64,000 nucleotides of DNA from an uncultured Anaeromyxobacter sp. (GTDB lineage Bacteria; Myxococcota; Myxococcia; Myxococcales; Anaeromyxobacteraceae): NCBI GenBank assembly GCA_903874275.1, contig CAIQRS010000025.1:1-64000 (forward strand), read 5' to 3'. The notes below the pieces were generated by a model. That model did no database searches. It was not told where the DNA came from and was given only the letters and a program-made list of their open reading frames with translations. The first letter of the stretch is position 1; each line of letters opens with the position of its first letter. This document shows positions 25,137-35,067 of the stretch, piece after piece. Made by a program: the position numbers and the translations under genes.

Positions 25137-26186
25137 ATGACAATCAGAATCGGGAACAGGGCAATCGGATCGAGTGAACATCCTTTCGTGATCGCGGAAA
25201 TGTCCGGGAATCACAACAGGTCGCTCGACCGAGCGATGGAGATCGTGGATGAGGCCGCAAGGGCTGGAGCACACGCATTGAAGCTCCAGACCTATACTGC
25301 CGACACGATGACGCTCGACATCCGAACAACCGAGTTCATCATTCAGGAACCGACCAGTCTGTGGAACGGTCGGTCCCTCTACGATCTATACGAGGAGGCG
25401 AGTACGCCCTGGGAGTGGCACCGGCCCCTATTCGAAAGGGCGCGCGAACTGGGAATGATCCCGCTCAGCACACCGTTCGACGCCAGCGCCGTGGACTTCC
25501 TCGAGGCCCTTGGATCGGATGCCTACAAGGTCGCCTCCTTCGAGATCACCGATCTGGCGTTGATCAGCAAGATCGGAAGAACCCACAAGCCCATGATCAT
25601 CTCCACCGGCATGGCCACCCCGGGCGAAATCTCGGAGGCCGTGGATGTTGCGCGTGAGGCGGGGTGTCCGGACCTGGTCCTGCTGAAGTGCACGAGCACC
25701 TATCCGGCGTCGCCCGAGGACAGCAACCTCGCAACGATTCCCCACATGCGGGAGATGTTTCACTGCGAGGTCGGAGTGTCCGATCACACGGTGGGGATCG
25801 GGGCTGCCGTGTGCGCGGTGGCGCTCGGGGCGACGGTCATCGAAAAGCACTTTACCCTCCGGCGTGCGGATGGGGGCGTCGACTCCGCGTTCTCGATCGA
25901 GCCTGGCGAGCTGGCGGCTCTGGTCGTCGAATCGAGGAGGGCCTGGCAGGCAGTCGGGAGCGTCTCCTACGGAACGATCGCTGCGGAAGTAGCTTCCCTT
26001 CAGTTTCGCCGGTCCATCTACTTCGTGAAGGACATCGGAAAGGGCGAACGAATCACGCCCGACGCGGTACGGGTCATCCGTCCCGGGCATGGGTTGGCCG
26101 CCAGGTTCCTGCAGACCATCATCGGGATGACGGTGTCCCGTGACGTGAAAAGAGGCTCTCCGGTGTCGTGGGATGTGGTGAAGTAG
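25137..26186 (+). CDS. pseI: pseudaminic acid synthase, PseI
   Basis: 349 residues. A NeuB-type TIM barrel (FVIAEMSGNHNRSLDRAMEI; KLQTYTADTMT; VGVSDHTVGIGAAV; VIEKHFTLRR) is followed by a C-terminal SAF/antifreeze-like domain (about 285-349, with RRSIYFVKDIGKGE). SGNHN and the DHT motif favour PseI over sialic acid synthase. It condenses the PseG product with phosphoenolpyruvate. Confidence 0.93.
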   Translation: MTIRIGNRAIGSSEHPFVIAEMSGNHNRSLDRAMEIVDEAARAGAHALKLQTYTADTMTLDIRTTEFIIQEPTSLWNGRSLYDLYEEASTPWEWHRPLFERARELGMIPLSTPFDASAVDFLEALGSDAYKVASFEITDLALISKIGRTHKPMIISTGMATPGEISEAVDVAREAGCPDLVLLKCTSTYPASPEDSNLATIPHMREMFHCEVGVSDHTVGIGAAVCAVALGATVIEKHFTLRRADGGVDSAFSIEPGELAALVVESRRAWQAVGSVSYGTIAAEVASLQFRRSIYFVKDIGKGERITPDAVRVIRPGHGLAARFLQTIIGMTVSRDVKRGSPVSWDVVK

Positions 26187-26233
26187 GGAAGCTCCGGCGC
26201 GGCCCGCGGGCCCGATACTGGATATCTGAGTCG

Positions 26234-27349
26234 ATGAATCGGCCACGAACTTGCATCGTCGTTCCCCGGCTCGTCGATGCGGAGAACAACAACGCCCAGT
26301 GCCTGAACGCGCGCGCCATGCTGTCGAGATTCGGAACGGAATCAGCTGCCTGGTATGCGGTGTACCACGGCAAGCCCGACCCGAAGGTCGTCGCGAACCC
26401 GCGGGTACACTTGAGCCGCCTCTGGCGCCGGCGTCTCTGGCAACCGGGCATGGTTCTGCACTACTTGCGACGCGCGGATGCACTTTTCTATCCGGGGATC
26501 GAGTGGATGGATGCAGCGGGGACCGCACTTGCGGCGCGCGTGTGGCGAAAGCGGCCCGTGATCGCCACGCTGGAGGGAATTGCCGGGACGGGGGACCGGG
26601 AGAAGGCCCTCTCCCGCTGGGCAGGGCACGATGTTCCCTGCCAACCCGTACCGCCCAGGGTCCAGGATAGAATCGACTCAATCTTGAAGCAGGCAGACCA
26701 TATCATCGCGATCAGCCAGTTCCTGGCACGAATGGGTCGACATCTGTACGGAGACAAGTTCTCGGTGCAGTCACTTGGGATCGACGCCGAGACCTTCTTC
26801 GCCGGTGGGGGAGATGGCCGACGCGCGAGGCCCCTCGTCCTTACCGTGGGAACGGTGACCGCCCGCAAGCGGCCCGAGGTCATGCTCGGGCTAGCAAGCG
26901 CGATTCCGGAGGCTGATTTCTTATGGCTGGGGGCAGGCCCATCGCTCGAGGAGATGCGCATTCGCGCACGGGAAAGCCCTGCACGGAACGTACACTTCCC
27001 GGGGCCGGCTTCACCGAGTGCCGTGGCCACGTGGATGCGAACGGCGACCGTCTTCGCGCTGCCGTCGCTTTCGGAAGGAGTCCCCAAGGTCGCTCAGGAA
27101 GCTGCCGCGTGCGGATTGCCAGTCGTCCTGTTCGGACAGTACGAGGCGCCAACTGTCGTGGACGATGAGAATGGCTTCGTCGTCTGGACCGACGAGGCGT
27201 TCCAGTCGAGGGTGCGGGAACTGGTCGAGGACGGAGACAAGGCACGGCGCCTCGGCGCCCGAGGAGCCGAGATGGCTCTAGAGTGGGCCTGGGACGTCGT
27301 CGCGCCCCGATGGGAACGGCTCGTCCTGGAACGGGCGAGGAGAACGTGA
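26234..27349 (+). CDS. GT4-family glycosyltransferase
   Basis: 371 residues from the ATG at 26234. GT-B fold with the C-terminal donor domain: LVLTVGTVTARKRPEVMLGL, LWLGAGPS and the E-x7-E region SLSEGVPKVAQEAAACGLPV. It lies just after pseI and overlaps the next gene by GTGA (27346-27349). Acceptor and donor sugars cannot be told. Confidence 0.85.
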   Translation: MNRPRTCIVVPRLVDAENNNAQCLNARAMLSRFGTESAAWYAVYHGKPDPKVVANPRVHLSRLWRRRLWQPGMVLHYLRRADALFYPGIEWMDAAGTALAARVWRKRPVIATLEGIAGTGDREKALSRWAGHDVPCQPVPPRVQDRIDSILKQADHIIAISQFLARMGRHLYGDKFSVQSLGIDAETFFAGGGDGRRARPLVLTVGTVTARKRPEVMLGLASAIPEADFLWLGAGPSLEEMRIRARESPARNVHFPGPASPSAVATWMRTATVFALPSLSEGVPKVAQEAAACGLPVVLFGQYEAPTVVDDENGFVVWTDEAFQSRVRELVEDGDKARRLGARGAEMALEWAWDVVAPRWERLVLERARRT

Positions 27350-28434
27350 GCCAAGCGCCCTCGCCACCCCGTGTCACCTTCGCCGTCCTCGCCTACAACC
27401 AGGCGCGGTTTTGCGAGTCGGCCGTTCAGGGGGCGTTGGAGCAGGAGTACCCTGACCTCGAGGTCATCGCGTCCGATGACTGTTCCACCGACGGGACGTT
27501 CGAGAGGATGAAAGCCCTGGTCGACGAATACTCCGGGCCGCACCGGGTCCGAACGTGCAGGACGGCCGCGAACCGGGGGATTGCCGAGCACATCAACGCG
27601 GTGCTGGATGCGGCGACCGGGGAACTGGTCGTGCTGGCTGCAGGGGACGACGTGTCGGAGCCCGACCGGACACGCTGTCTCGCCGATGCATGGCTGCGCG
27701 CGGGAAAGCCGCTCGTCGTGTATTCGGCGTTCTCCCTGATCGACGAGGAGGGCGGTCCCGTGAAGGGCTCGGATGTCACCCCCGTTGCCTGGCTGCCGGG
27801 GCTTGGCGAAGCCGACGAGAAGGGAATCGCGCGACTCCTCCTGCAGAACGCGCGGTGGGAACTCCCCGGGCTCTACGGGGCGACGGCCTGCTGGAACCGT
27901 GAAGTCGCCGCGAGGTTCGGACGGCTCGGTAGTGAAGTCTGGTACGAGGACGTCGCCATGACCTTCCGTGCACTCATGGAACGGCGCATCGGCTATGTAG
28001 ATCGCCCGTTGGTTCGATATCGACGCCATCGGGCGTCCTTCACCAATCTCGGGCCGGGGATGGAGGGGAATGCCGGGGATGTTGCCGCGGCAGAGCACGC
28101 CCTCGCCACGCGATGGAAGCGGCGTCTCGGGCACATCGAGCAGATGCTCGTCGATCTGGATACCGGATCGAAGTTGGGTCTGGTGAATGCCGAGACGCGG
28201 GACGAGGTATCGGCGGAGCTTCGACGGATTCAGAGGGTCACCTTGGCGCGCGCATGCTGGTGGGACGCCTCCCTGCTCGAAAGGGTTCGTGCGAGCTATC
28301 CGACGCTGCGGAAGTGGGGTACGGCTGAGGACGTCGCGTGGGGGGTACGGCGTTTGCTCCCCATGGGGGCGTTTGTCCTTGCGAAGCAGATGAAGGCGCT
28401 CCTCGGGCAAGGCAGTTCCACCGACCGGACGTGA
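27346..28434 (+). CDS. GT2-family glycosyltransferase
   Basis: 362 residues from the overlapping GTG. GT-A fold: VTFAVLAYNQARFCESAVQG, DLEVIASDDCSTDGTF and the metal-binding AAGDDVSEPDR. The C-terminal YEDVAMTFRALMERRIGYVD and VRYRRH are typical of inverting GT2 enzymes. No membrane segment is seen, so it works on the lipid-linked acceptor from the cytosol. Confidence 0.88.
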   Translation: MSQAPSPPRVTFAVLAYNQARFCESAVQGALEQEYPDLEVIASDDCSTDGTFERMKALVDEYSGPHRVRTCRTAANRGIAEHINAVLDAATGELVVLAAGDDVSEPDRTRCLADAWLRAGKPLVVYSAFSLIDEEGGPVKGSDVTPVAWLPGLGEADEKGIARLLLQNARWELPGLYGATACWNREVAARFGRLGSEVWYEDVAMTFRALMERRIGYVDRPLVRYRRHRASFTNLGPGMEGNAGDVAAAEHALATRWKRRLGHIEQMLVDLDTGSKLGLVNAETRDEVSAELRRIQRVTLARACWWDASLLERVRASYPTLRKWGTAEDVAWGVRRLLPMGAFVLAKQMKALLGQGSSTDRT

Positions 28435-28465
28435 CCGTTCCGGGCAAGTCCAGGGGCGAGGCCGG

Positions 28466-30232
28466 GTGACTTCCAGGGGCGCAGACTCCATCCACCTGCT
28501 CACCGGTTCCCGGGATGAGCCGTCCTGCTCCACGGTCGGTCTACTCTTCGAGTCGGCAGAGGACAGCGCGGCGCGGACCCTCCATCCGGAGTCACCGGGC
28601 CTTCTGGAACTGATCGGCGAACCCCGCCTGGCGAAGGAGGAAGCCTATCGGATAGCTCGGCTGCTGCTCGAGGACGAACCCCTTCTCCGAGGCGTGCCGC
28701 AGGTCTCGGTGTTCGAGGAGTTGGTCATCGGAGAATTGCAGGCCATCGTCCACGCGAGCCACCTCGTCGACTGGCTGGTTGCGAACGGGCTCCGCACCTG
28801 CAGCTTTACGCGGTCCACCAAGCTCCTGGAGTTCGCGAAGTGCATCTCGGAAGAGAGGAACGTCTCCGTCCGTTTCGACGCATCCGCCTGCTACCCGCCC
28901 GAGCCCTCGACCGCATCGGCGCTGAATCGAAGCTGGGGGCGTCTTACCAGCGCTCGCTTCGACCGAGTTGCACTGGAAGCGGAGGTCCACCAGGCGCTGT
29001 CCCGAGTCGACCGCTTTCAAAGACGGGCGCGAATCCTGCCCTCGAGGCGATTCGAACCGGGGCGGGTCTGGTTCTACACGACGGCGTATACTTACACCCT
29101 GGCGGGGCTGGCCATGGAGCCGTTCTCCCCCGACGGCTTCCTTTACCTGGTCGATAGTCCGCTCACGGGCGGGGTTCCCCTGAGCGCCGGCGGGCGAACT
29201 TTCTGGTCGCCCTACCAGTTCGGGCGCCGGGAGCACGAGCCGGCCGCGAACGAGGTCCGCGAGGGGATGAGGCAACTCGAAGCCCACATTGCGGGGATCT
29301 CCCTGTCGCCCGAACTGGACGCGATCCGCACGGTGCTCATGAACGGTCCGTTCTTCCGCAGCTTCCGGAAGCGCCTTTTCCCTGTGGGGCTCTTCATGAG
29401 CGGACTGGCTGATTCGTTCCTCGAGGAGGCTAGACCGAGGGCGATCGTCGTGGGAAACCCAGCTTTCGAAGGCTACCTGCTCCACCGCGCGCGGCACGCG
29501 GGGATCCCTACGGCCCTCGTCCAGCATGGCATCCTGGGCGACTACTGCCAGTTGCTCAATCCTCCAGTAGACCACTACCTCGTGCGCGGGCCCTTCTGGA
29601 GGGAGTTTCTTTCCCCACGGGCCAGGCAGCGGTCCAGGATTCTCAACCCCCACCGGCATCCCTCGAGATCCACCCCGCCACGGAAGAAGGCCGGGCGTCT
29701 GGTCTTCCTCACCGCGCCCTACCGGGAAGACTCGCCATGGGACGAGGGCGAGGTGGACGAGATCCTGCGCGTCCTGCTGGGCGCGGTCCGTGATTGCGGC
29801 GCGGAGTTGGTGGTCCGGGTTCATCCGCAGGAGCAAGTCGGGCCGTACAGGACCAGGGTTGGGCGGCTTCACGAGGGCGGGGACGTCCAGGGGCGCGTCT
29901 TGTTTAGCCAGGGAGGCGCCATGGGCGAAGTGCTCGGTGGGGCATCCGCGGTCGTCACCTACAGCTCGACAGCCTTCCTGGACTGCATCCGAAGAAGGGT
30001 CCCGGTCATCAGCTTCGGCTGGCACGACTTCGCATACCGAAGCCTCATCGAGCGACACGGGGTCTTCCAGCTCTGCTCGGGGTTCGCAGAACTCGAAAAG
30101 CTGGCGGTCATGGCGCTCCGCGAGGGGCTCCCGCCATTCTCGGGCGACATCGAGTTGATCGACGAGGAGACGCCAGACGAGGTTCTCCGGCGGGACCTGA
30201 GGCAGATCCTCGGGGCTGGGCCGACAACCTAG
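28466..30232 (+). CDS. GT-B-like surface carbohydrate transferase (TagB/F- or capsule-type)
   Basis: 588 residues from a GTG at 28466. I cannot place it in one family. The C-terminal half has IPTALVQHGILGDYCQLLNP, ELVVRVHPQEQVGPY and SAVVTYSSTAFLDCIRRRVP, the layout of CDP-glycerol glycerophosphotransferases and of capsule transferases of the KpsS or polysialyltransferase type. The N-terminal ~250 residues are unlike these. Its place right behind the pse genes makes it one candidate for transferring pseudaminic acid from CMP; this is inference only. Confidence 0.55.
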   Translation: MTSRGADSIHLLTGSRDEPSCSTVGLLFESAEDSAARTLHPESPGLLELIGEPRLAKEEAYRIARLLLEDEPLLRGVPQVSVFEELVIGELQAIVHASHLVDWLVANGLRTCSFTRSTKLLEFAKCISEERNVSVRFDASACYPPEPSTASALNRSWGRLTSARFDRVALEAEVHQALSRVDRFQRRARILPSRRFEPGRVWFYTTAYTYTLAGLAMEPFSPDGFLYLVDSPLTGGVPLSAGGRTFWSPYQFGRREHEPAANEVREGMRQLEAHIAGISLSPELDAIRTVLMNGPFFRSFRKRLFPVGLFMSGLADSFLEEARPRAIVVGNPAFEGYLLHRARHAGIPTALVQHGILGDYCQLLNPPVDHYLVRGPFWREFLSPRARQRSRILNPHRHPSRSTPPRKKAGRLVFLTAPYREDSPWDEGEVDEILRVLLGAVRDCGAELVVRVHPQEQVGPYRTRVGRLHEGGDVQGRVLFSQGGAMGEVLGGASAVVTYSSTAFLDCIRRRVPVISFGWHDFAYRSLIERHGVFQLCSGFAELEKLAVMALREGLPPFSGDIELIDEETPDEVLRRDLRQILGAGPTT

Positions 30233-30331
30233 CCGTGGATGAAATGGCTTTGGAACGGTACCATGCAGGCCCTTTGGGGCAGGGTGAGGTATCGTGCGTT
30301 GCGGGGAACTGGGACGACGGAGTCACCGAAA

Positions 30332-30802
30332 ATGAGCCATTTTCAGCATGCACTTGCCGACGTCCAGAGCGCGCGGATTGGTGACAATACCCGCATCTGG
30401 CAGTTCGTGGTCGTGCTGCCAGGCGCGCGGATCGGGGCCGACTGCAACATCTGCTCGCACTGCTTCATCGAGAACGACGTGACGGTGGGGGACCGCGTCA
30501 CGGTCAAGTGCGGTGTCCAGCTCTGGGACGGTGTACGCATCGGCAACGACGTCTTCGTCGGCCCCAACGTCACCTTCACGAATGACATGCATCCAGCCAG
30601 CGGAAACAAGGACTTCAAGCTTCTGGAGACATTCATTGACGACGGTGCATCGATCGGTGCCGGAGCCATCATCCTGCCGGGCCTGCGAATCGGGGCGAGG
30701 GCCTTCGTCGGCGCCGGCGCCCTTGTCACGCGGGATGTCCCTGCGGGAGCCAAGGTGAAGGGATTCCCCGCGCGAGCTTTCGGAACTGGCGGGGTCGGCT
30801 AG
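30332..30802 (+). CDS. hexapeptide acetyltransferase for a dTDP-3-amino-3,6-dideoxyhexose
   Basis: 156 residues from the ATG at 30332. Left-handed beta-helix repeats with the signature [20 protein letters not shown] and [20 protein letters not shown] then FTNDMHP, which is that of FdtC/QdtC/WlbB enzymes (3-N-acetylation of dTDP-Fuc3N or Qui3N). The matching ketoisomerase and aminotransferase are at 38780-40375, about 8 kb away. Confidence 0.82.
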   Translation: MSHFQHALADVQSARIGDNTRIWQFVVVLPGARIGADCNICSHCFIENDVTVGDRVTVKCGVQLWDGVRIGNDVFVGPNVTFTNDMHPASGNKDFKLLETFIDDGASIGAGAIILPGLRIGARAFVGAGALVTRDVPAGAKVKGFPARAFGTGGVG

Positions 30803-30804
30803 AG

Positions 30805-32076
30805 ATGGCGGCGAGGAACTTCGGTCTCAACCAGGACCACCTCCATGCCGGACTGATTCGTCTGTCCGAGGCCACGGGGAGAGCCTTCAGTCCGTTGCTT
30901 CGACCGGTGCTGAGTGCTCGGGACATCCATGTCGGTCGGGTCGTCGACCCTGTCGAACACCTTCGCGTCCATGCCGGAGCGGGAGAGGTCCTGCACCACG
31001 AGCATGCGGTCCTGGTGCATGCGCCCCCACGTTTCTCGGAGAGACCAGACGGGAACGGGCCTCACGAACACGGTCGCCTGCTCGACGAATACGTTGCCCT
31101 CTTCCGCGACGGCATGGTCGTCGGAAGTTCCAACGTCATCACGCTCCGCGACGGAGCGTTGGTCTACGACCTCGCCAGGTGGGATAGAGAGCGCCGATTC
31201 AGGTACACCGACCCTGCCATCATGAAACACGCCCGTGACACCATGGTGGTGAAAGGCCGGAAGACGGCATCGACGCTGAAGCGAGCAGTCTGGATGGGAG
31301 GCAACTTTTCCTGGAACTACTACCACCTCATGTTCGAGTACCTGGTGAAATTCCAGGCGCTCGAGCGGGGGCAGATCCCCGTAGAGGTCCCCGTCTTGAT
31401 CGACCAGGTATGCCTGGAGACTCCTCAGTTCGAGGAACTCCTCCGGATGGTAAACTCGGAGAAGCGAGACATCATCCCCGTCGCGTCCGGGAAGCCCTGC
31501 AGCGTCGAGTCCCTTTACTACGTCAGAACGCCAGCCATCATTCCTCCGAACTTCGTGGATGATTCACGCATTCGCTCAGAAGACGTCCTTTTCGACCCAC
31601 GATGGTTGCGGGTACTGCGCGAGCGATTCCTGCCCTTCGGTTCCGGACGGCGCTTCCCACGTCGGATCTTCATCTCCCGGGATGGCGCCAGCGCCCGCCG
31701 AAAGTTCAACGAGGACGAGGTAGCGAGCGCCCTCTCGGGATGTGGCTACGAAAGAGTGCAGCCCGAGCGCCTGACGGTCGCGGACCAGATCTCGATGTTT
31801 GCGGGAGCGGAAGCGATAGCAGGAGGCTCGGGTGCCGCGTTCACCAATCTGCTGTTTTGCTCACCCGGGTGCAGGGCGATGATCTTCGCCAAGAACCCGG
31901 TCCAGTTCTCAGGGTTCTCTACGATTGCATGTCTCCTGGGCGTCGATGCGACATATGTCTGCGAGGAGGCGGGCCGAAAAGGACCACGAGGCGGTTTCGA
32001 CATTCAGGCCAGCTTCCACCTCGACCAGGGCGCGGTATTACATTTCGAAGAACTTGCGAACTCTCCGCAGGCGTGA
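30805..32076 (+). CDS. GT61-family glycosyltransferase (DUF563)
   Basis: 423 residues, start 2 nt after the acetyltransferase stop. The C-terminal GT61 domain shows FPRRIFISRDGASARRKFNE and GAEAIAGGSGAAFTNLLFCS, the conserved DUF563 pattern of capsular polysaccharide enzymes. An upstream WNYYHLMFEYLVKF gives the usual His/Glu site. No membrane segment is seen. Confidence 0.88.
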   Translation: MAARNFGLNQDHLHAGLIRLSEATGRAFSPLLRPVLSARDIHVGRVVDPVEHLRVHAGAGEVLHHEHAVLVHAPPRFSERPDGNGPHEHGRLLDEYVALFRDGMVVGSSNVITLRDGALVYDLARWDRERRFRYTDPAIMKHARDTMVVKGRKTASTLKRAVWMGGNFSWNYYHLMFEYLVKFQALERGQIPVEVPVLIDQVCLETPQFEELLRMVNSEKRDIIPVASGKPCSVESLYYVRTPAIIPPNFVDDSRIRSEDVLFDPRWLRVLRERFLPFGSGRRFPRRIFISRDGASARRKFNEDEVASALSGCGYERVQPERLTVADQISMFAGAEAIAGGSGAAFTNLLFCSPGCRAMIFAKNPVQFSGFSTIACLLGVDATYVCEEAGRKGPRGGFDIQASFHLDQGAVLHFEELANSPQA

Positions 32077-32127
32077 ATCCGAGAGCCCCGGGGCACCTGA
32101 TATAGTCTCCGCCGTCGTGAGAGACCC

Positions 32128-33579
32128 GTGAGCAAGCCCCGATCCGTCCGGCACGCCTTCCTGTGGGCGGGTGTCGAGAGTCTCGCTCCGCAGGCGATCA
32201 CCTTTGGAACGTCCATCGTCCTCGCTCGCCTCCTGACCCCGAGCGACTACGGGCTCGTCGGGATGCTCACGCTATTCACCGGACTGGCCGGTGTCTTCGT
32301 GAACCTCGGGTTCGCAGCCTCGATCGTCCAGAAGAAGGACGTCACCGCCGATGACGAGACGAGTGTCTTTGCGCTGAACTGCGTCGCCGGGGTCGGCCTG
32401 GCCGGGCTGCTGACCGCCGCGGCACCATCGATCGCTTTGTTCTACGGGCAACCCAAGCTCACCGGGCTCCTTCGCCTGGAATCGGTGTCCCTCGTCGTCT
32501 CGGCGCTGGCCATCGTGCCGGGAACCCTGCTCTCCAGGAGAATGGATTTCCAAAAGACCGCGGGAGTTGCAGCGGTCACTGCCGTGGCGTCGGGTGCCTC
32601 CGGCGTGCTGGCTGCACTGAGCGGCTTCGGACCCTGGAGCCTGATCATCGCTAGCCTTACGGCGGGAGCGATTCGTACGGCTCTGCTCTGGGCGACGAGC
32701 GGCTGGAGACCCACAGGGCGGGTACGCGTGTCGTGCATCCGGGAGTCGTGGAAGTTCAGCTCCTACCTGCTGTACTGCCAGTTGATCGGCGTCTTGTACC
32801 CGAACCTGTATTCCGTAGCCATCGGGAAGCTCTACTCGCCGGCGGCACTGGGGTTCTACGACCGCGCGAACTCGCTCAGGATGCTGCCCGCGGGGCTCAT
32901 CGCGTCGGTCGTGGGACGTGTCACGTTCCCTCTCTTTTCGAGGCATCAGGACGACGACGCGCGCCTACTCGCGCAATTGAGGGCCATCGTCCGGAGCGGC
33001 ACCTTGCTGTCGGGCGGGGGACTGGCACTTCTTGCCGTGCTGTCGCCCACCCTGGTCCCCCTGCTGCTCGGTCCAAAGTGGGCTCCAAGCGTCCCTTTGT
33101 TGCAGATTCTGTGCGTGGGAGTCGTGCTCTACCCGGTGAGCACCGCGTACCTGCTCATGCTCCAGGCGAAGGGCCACTCGAATCTCAATTTCAAACTCGA
33201 GAGCATCAAGATGGTCAACGGGTTGGTCGGCGTCCTTCTCGCCTATCGATTCGGGGTGGTGGCGCTGGCCTGGACCGCGGCGGGACTAGGAATCGTGGCG
33301 TATTTCATCAACGCCTGGTACGTGACCGCCTTGATGCGGTACCGCTGGAGCCAGCAGGCTCAGGACATCCTTCCCACGCTCGGAGTGATCGCGGTGGCGG
33401 TTGGTGCGGCGAGGGGAGTGGAGCGCGTCTTGGAGCCTGGGACGGTGCGCGTTCTTCTAGCACAAACTGCGATGTTTATCGCAATCCTCGGTGCAGGCCT
33501 CGGATTCTTTAGGCCTGACATCCCACGCGAGATCTATCTGCAGATGCGGAGAAAGGGCGCGCATCCGGCGCAGCGCTGA
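32128..33579 (+). CDS. wzx: lipid-linked oligosaccharide flippase (WzxC-like, MOP superfamily)
   Basis: 483 residues from a GTG at 32128. About 12-14 hydrophobic segments over the whole length. The start RHAFLWAGVESLAPQAITFG and VLARLLTPSDYGLVGMLTLF is typical of the WzxC/lipopolysaccharide biosynthesis flippases. It moves the undecaprenyl-linked repeat unit to the periplasm for the polymerase at 44507-45781. It converges on the TagB/F-like gene; the 83-nt gap holds inverted ATTGGG/CCCAAT repeats. Confidence 0.92.
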   Translation: MSKPRSVRHAFLWAGVESLAPQAITFGTSIVLARLLTPSDYGLVGMLTLFTGLAGVFVNLGFAASIVQKKDVTADDETSVFALNCVAGVGLAGLLTAAAPSIALFYGQPKLTGLLRLESVSLVVSALAIVPGTLLSRRMDFQKTAGVAAVTAVASGASGVLAALSGFGPWSLIIASLTAGAIRTALLWATSGWRPTGRVRVSCIRESWKFSSYLLYCQLIGVLYPNLYSVAIGKLYSPAALGFYDRANSLRMLPAGLIASVVGRVTFPLFSRHQDDDARLLAQLRAIVRSGTLLSGGGLALLAVLSPTLVPLLLGPKWAPSVPLLQILCVGVVLYPVSTAYLLMLQAKGHSNLNFKLESIKMVNGLVGVLLAYRFGVVALAWTAAGLGIVAYFINAWYVTALMRYRWSQQAQDILPTLGVIAVAVGAARGVERVLEPGTVRVLLAQTAMFIAILGAGLGFFRPDIPREIYLQMRRKGAHPAQR

Positions 33580-33662
33580 AGTGTCGGCGAAGTTGGTACA
33601 TTGGGGGCCCAATCGATGGCCCAATGCCAGGCCAGATTTCGCCCCCTAACGCCACTCGAAGT

Positions 33663-34970
33663 TCAGATGCCCTTGGAGTTGGGATGCCGTCGACCACGGA
33701 TCGAACTCACCAGGTCGTCCAGGATGTTCTCGGTAGCGCTTCGTCCATTTGGCGGCGTCAGTTGCTGCTCGAAGAATCGCTGCCGGTCACCCTGCTTCGG
33801 GTCGCGCCCCAGCAGGACAACGTCGTTGATGAACGTCGCAATCTCTTCCGGAGTTCTGGCCTTGTAGGCCGCGTCAAGTGCCATGACACCGAACTCGTTA
33901 AATTTTCGTGGGATCGTCTCGTCCCGCACCAAGAATAGACTCGGCTTGAGCGTGTAGCCGTATTCCGCGATGAAAGAGATGCTGTCGTGGACAAGTGCAT
34001 CCGAAGCGAGGAATAGGTCGACGTAGTCGCCCTCGACCACTTGACCGTTCTCGAACTTGTCCCAACTTGCGAAATAGGCGTTCGTCCGGTCCACTCCCCA
34101 GTTCGGATGGGCTTCGAGCTTTGGCCTGAGCATCGGATGCGGTTTGAACGCTATTTGAATGTCTTTCTGATGAGTCGTCGCCAGATCCATGAAGAACTGG
34201 TGCAATTCCAGGAAGGTACTGTATGCGAGTTTCTCCCTGTCGTCCTCGATCGTATGATGCGGAGCCCAGATGATGCGGCGGGGGGTGCCCTGCGCCTTCT
34301 TCCAAGGGTCCGATCGCGCTCGCGCGGGCGGGTGTAGCGCATCACCTTGCGGGTAACCAGTCACCACGACATTCCGGCCTCTGGCCCGGCCATAGCGTTG
34401 TGCCATCGCCGCATGCGTAGGAGTCTCGACATAGTGCCTCCAAAGAAGGCCATGAAAGTCGAGGTCGTACTGCATCTTCTGGATGTTGGCGCACATGATG
34501 CCGTACGGGACGTAGCATGCCAGGCTCCCGCCAAAAGCTGCAATAGAGCAATCCGGAGATGTTATCGAATGCGGATTCGTGAAGAACACGACATCCGGCT
34601 TAAGAATGCCGATCACGGACGTGGACAACCCTGTGGATGGGTCCGCGGCTGGAAAGGTCTGGAATCCCTTCCCGCTGACTGCCGCCGTCGCCCTTCTCAT
34701 GACCTCGCGCATATGCTCCAATCCGAACGTGGTCACGGGGCAGATCACGACAATTGGCTCGAAGTCTGGACGGGCTAGCATTGCCTTGAACAGGTCGTCC
34801 AGTTTCCATACGTCATCGTGGATGACGAGAAACGCGACGCGGATTGACTCCTTGCCAGCCAGCCTCCGAAGTATGTGCTGGGCGCGGACTCTCTGAGCGA
34901 GCATTCGGAACTGGAAAAGGACGGCTCGCCATGTGCCTTCCAGTTGCCTCCTAAGCGCACGCGCCACCAT
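33663..34970 (-). CDS. CDP-glycerol:glycerophosphotransferase-like protein (TagB/TagF type)
   Basis: 435 residues from the ATG at 34970. It has the features of this family: RRIIWAPHHTIEDDRE, IQIAFKPHPMLRPKLE and DLFLASDALVHDSISFIAEY. Such enzymes transfer polyol-phosphate or phospho-substituents from CDP donors onto surface glycans. The LicC-like cytidylyltransferase at 37720 could supply a CDP donor. It is the only transferase of the central locus on the minus strand; codon use is less GC-rich than the flippase gene. Confidence 0.8.
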   Translation of the reverse strand: MVARALRRQLEGTWRAVLFQFRMLAQRVRAQHILRRLAGKESIRVAFLVIHDDVWKLDDLFKAMLARPDFEPIVVICPVTTFGLEHMREVMRRATAAVSGKGFQTFPAADPSTGLSTSVIGILKPDVVFFTNPHSITSPDCSIAAFGGSLACYVPYGIMCANIQKMQYDLDFHGLLWRHYVETPTHAAMAQRYGRARGRNVVVTGYPQGDALHPPARARSDPWKKAQGTPRRIIWAPHHTIEDDREKLAYSTFLELHQFFMDLATTHQKDIQIAFKPHPMLRPKLEAHPNWGVDRTNAYFASWDKFENGQVVEGDYVDLFLASDALVHDSISFIAEYGYTLKPSLFLVRDETIPRKFNEFGVMALDAAYKARTPEEIATFINDVVLLGRDPKQGDRQRFFEQQLTPPNGRSATENILDDLVSSIRGRRHPNSKGI

Positions 34971-35067
34971 TAGACACCTGCCTTTAGTGCAGCCAACCCA
35001 TTGTTGCCACCGGTAAGTTTGGGTCCCTTTCCCACCGGAACCAGCGGGGCCCGGGTCCGCCGTCATA

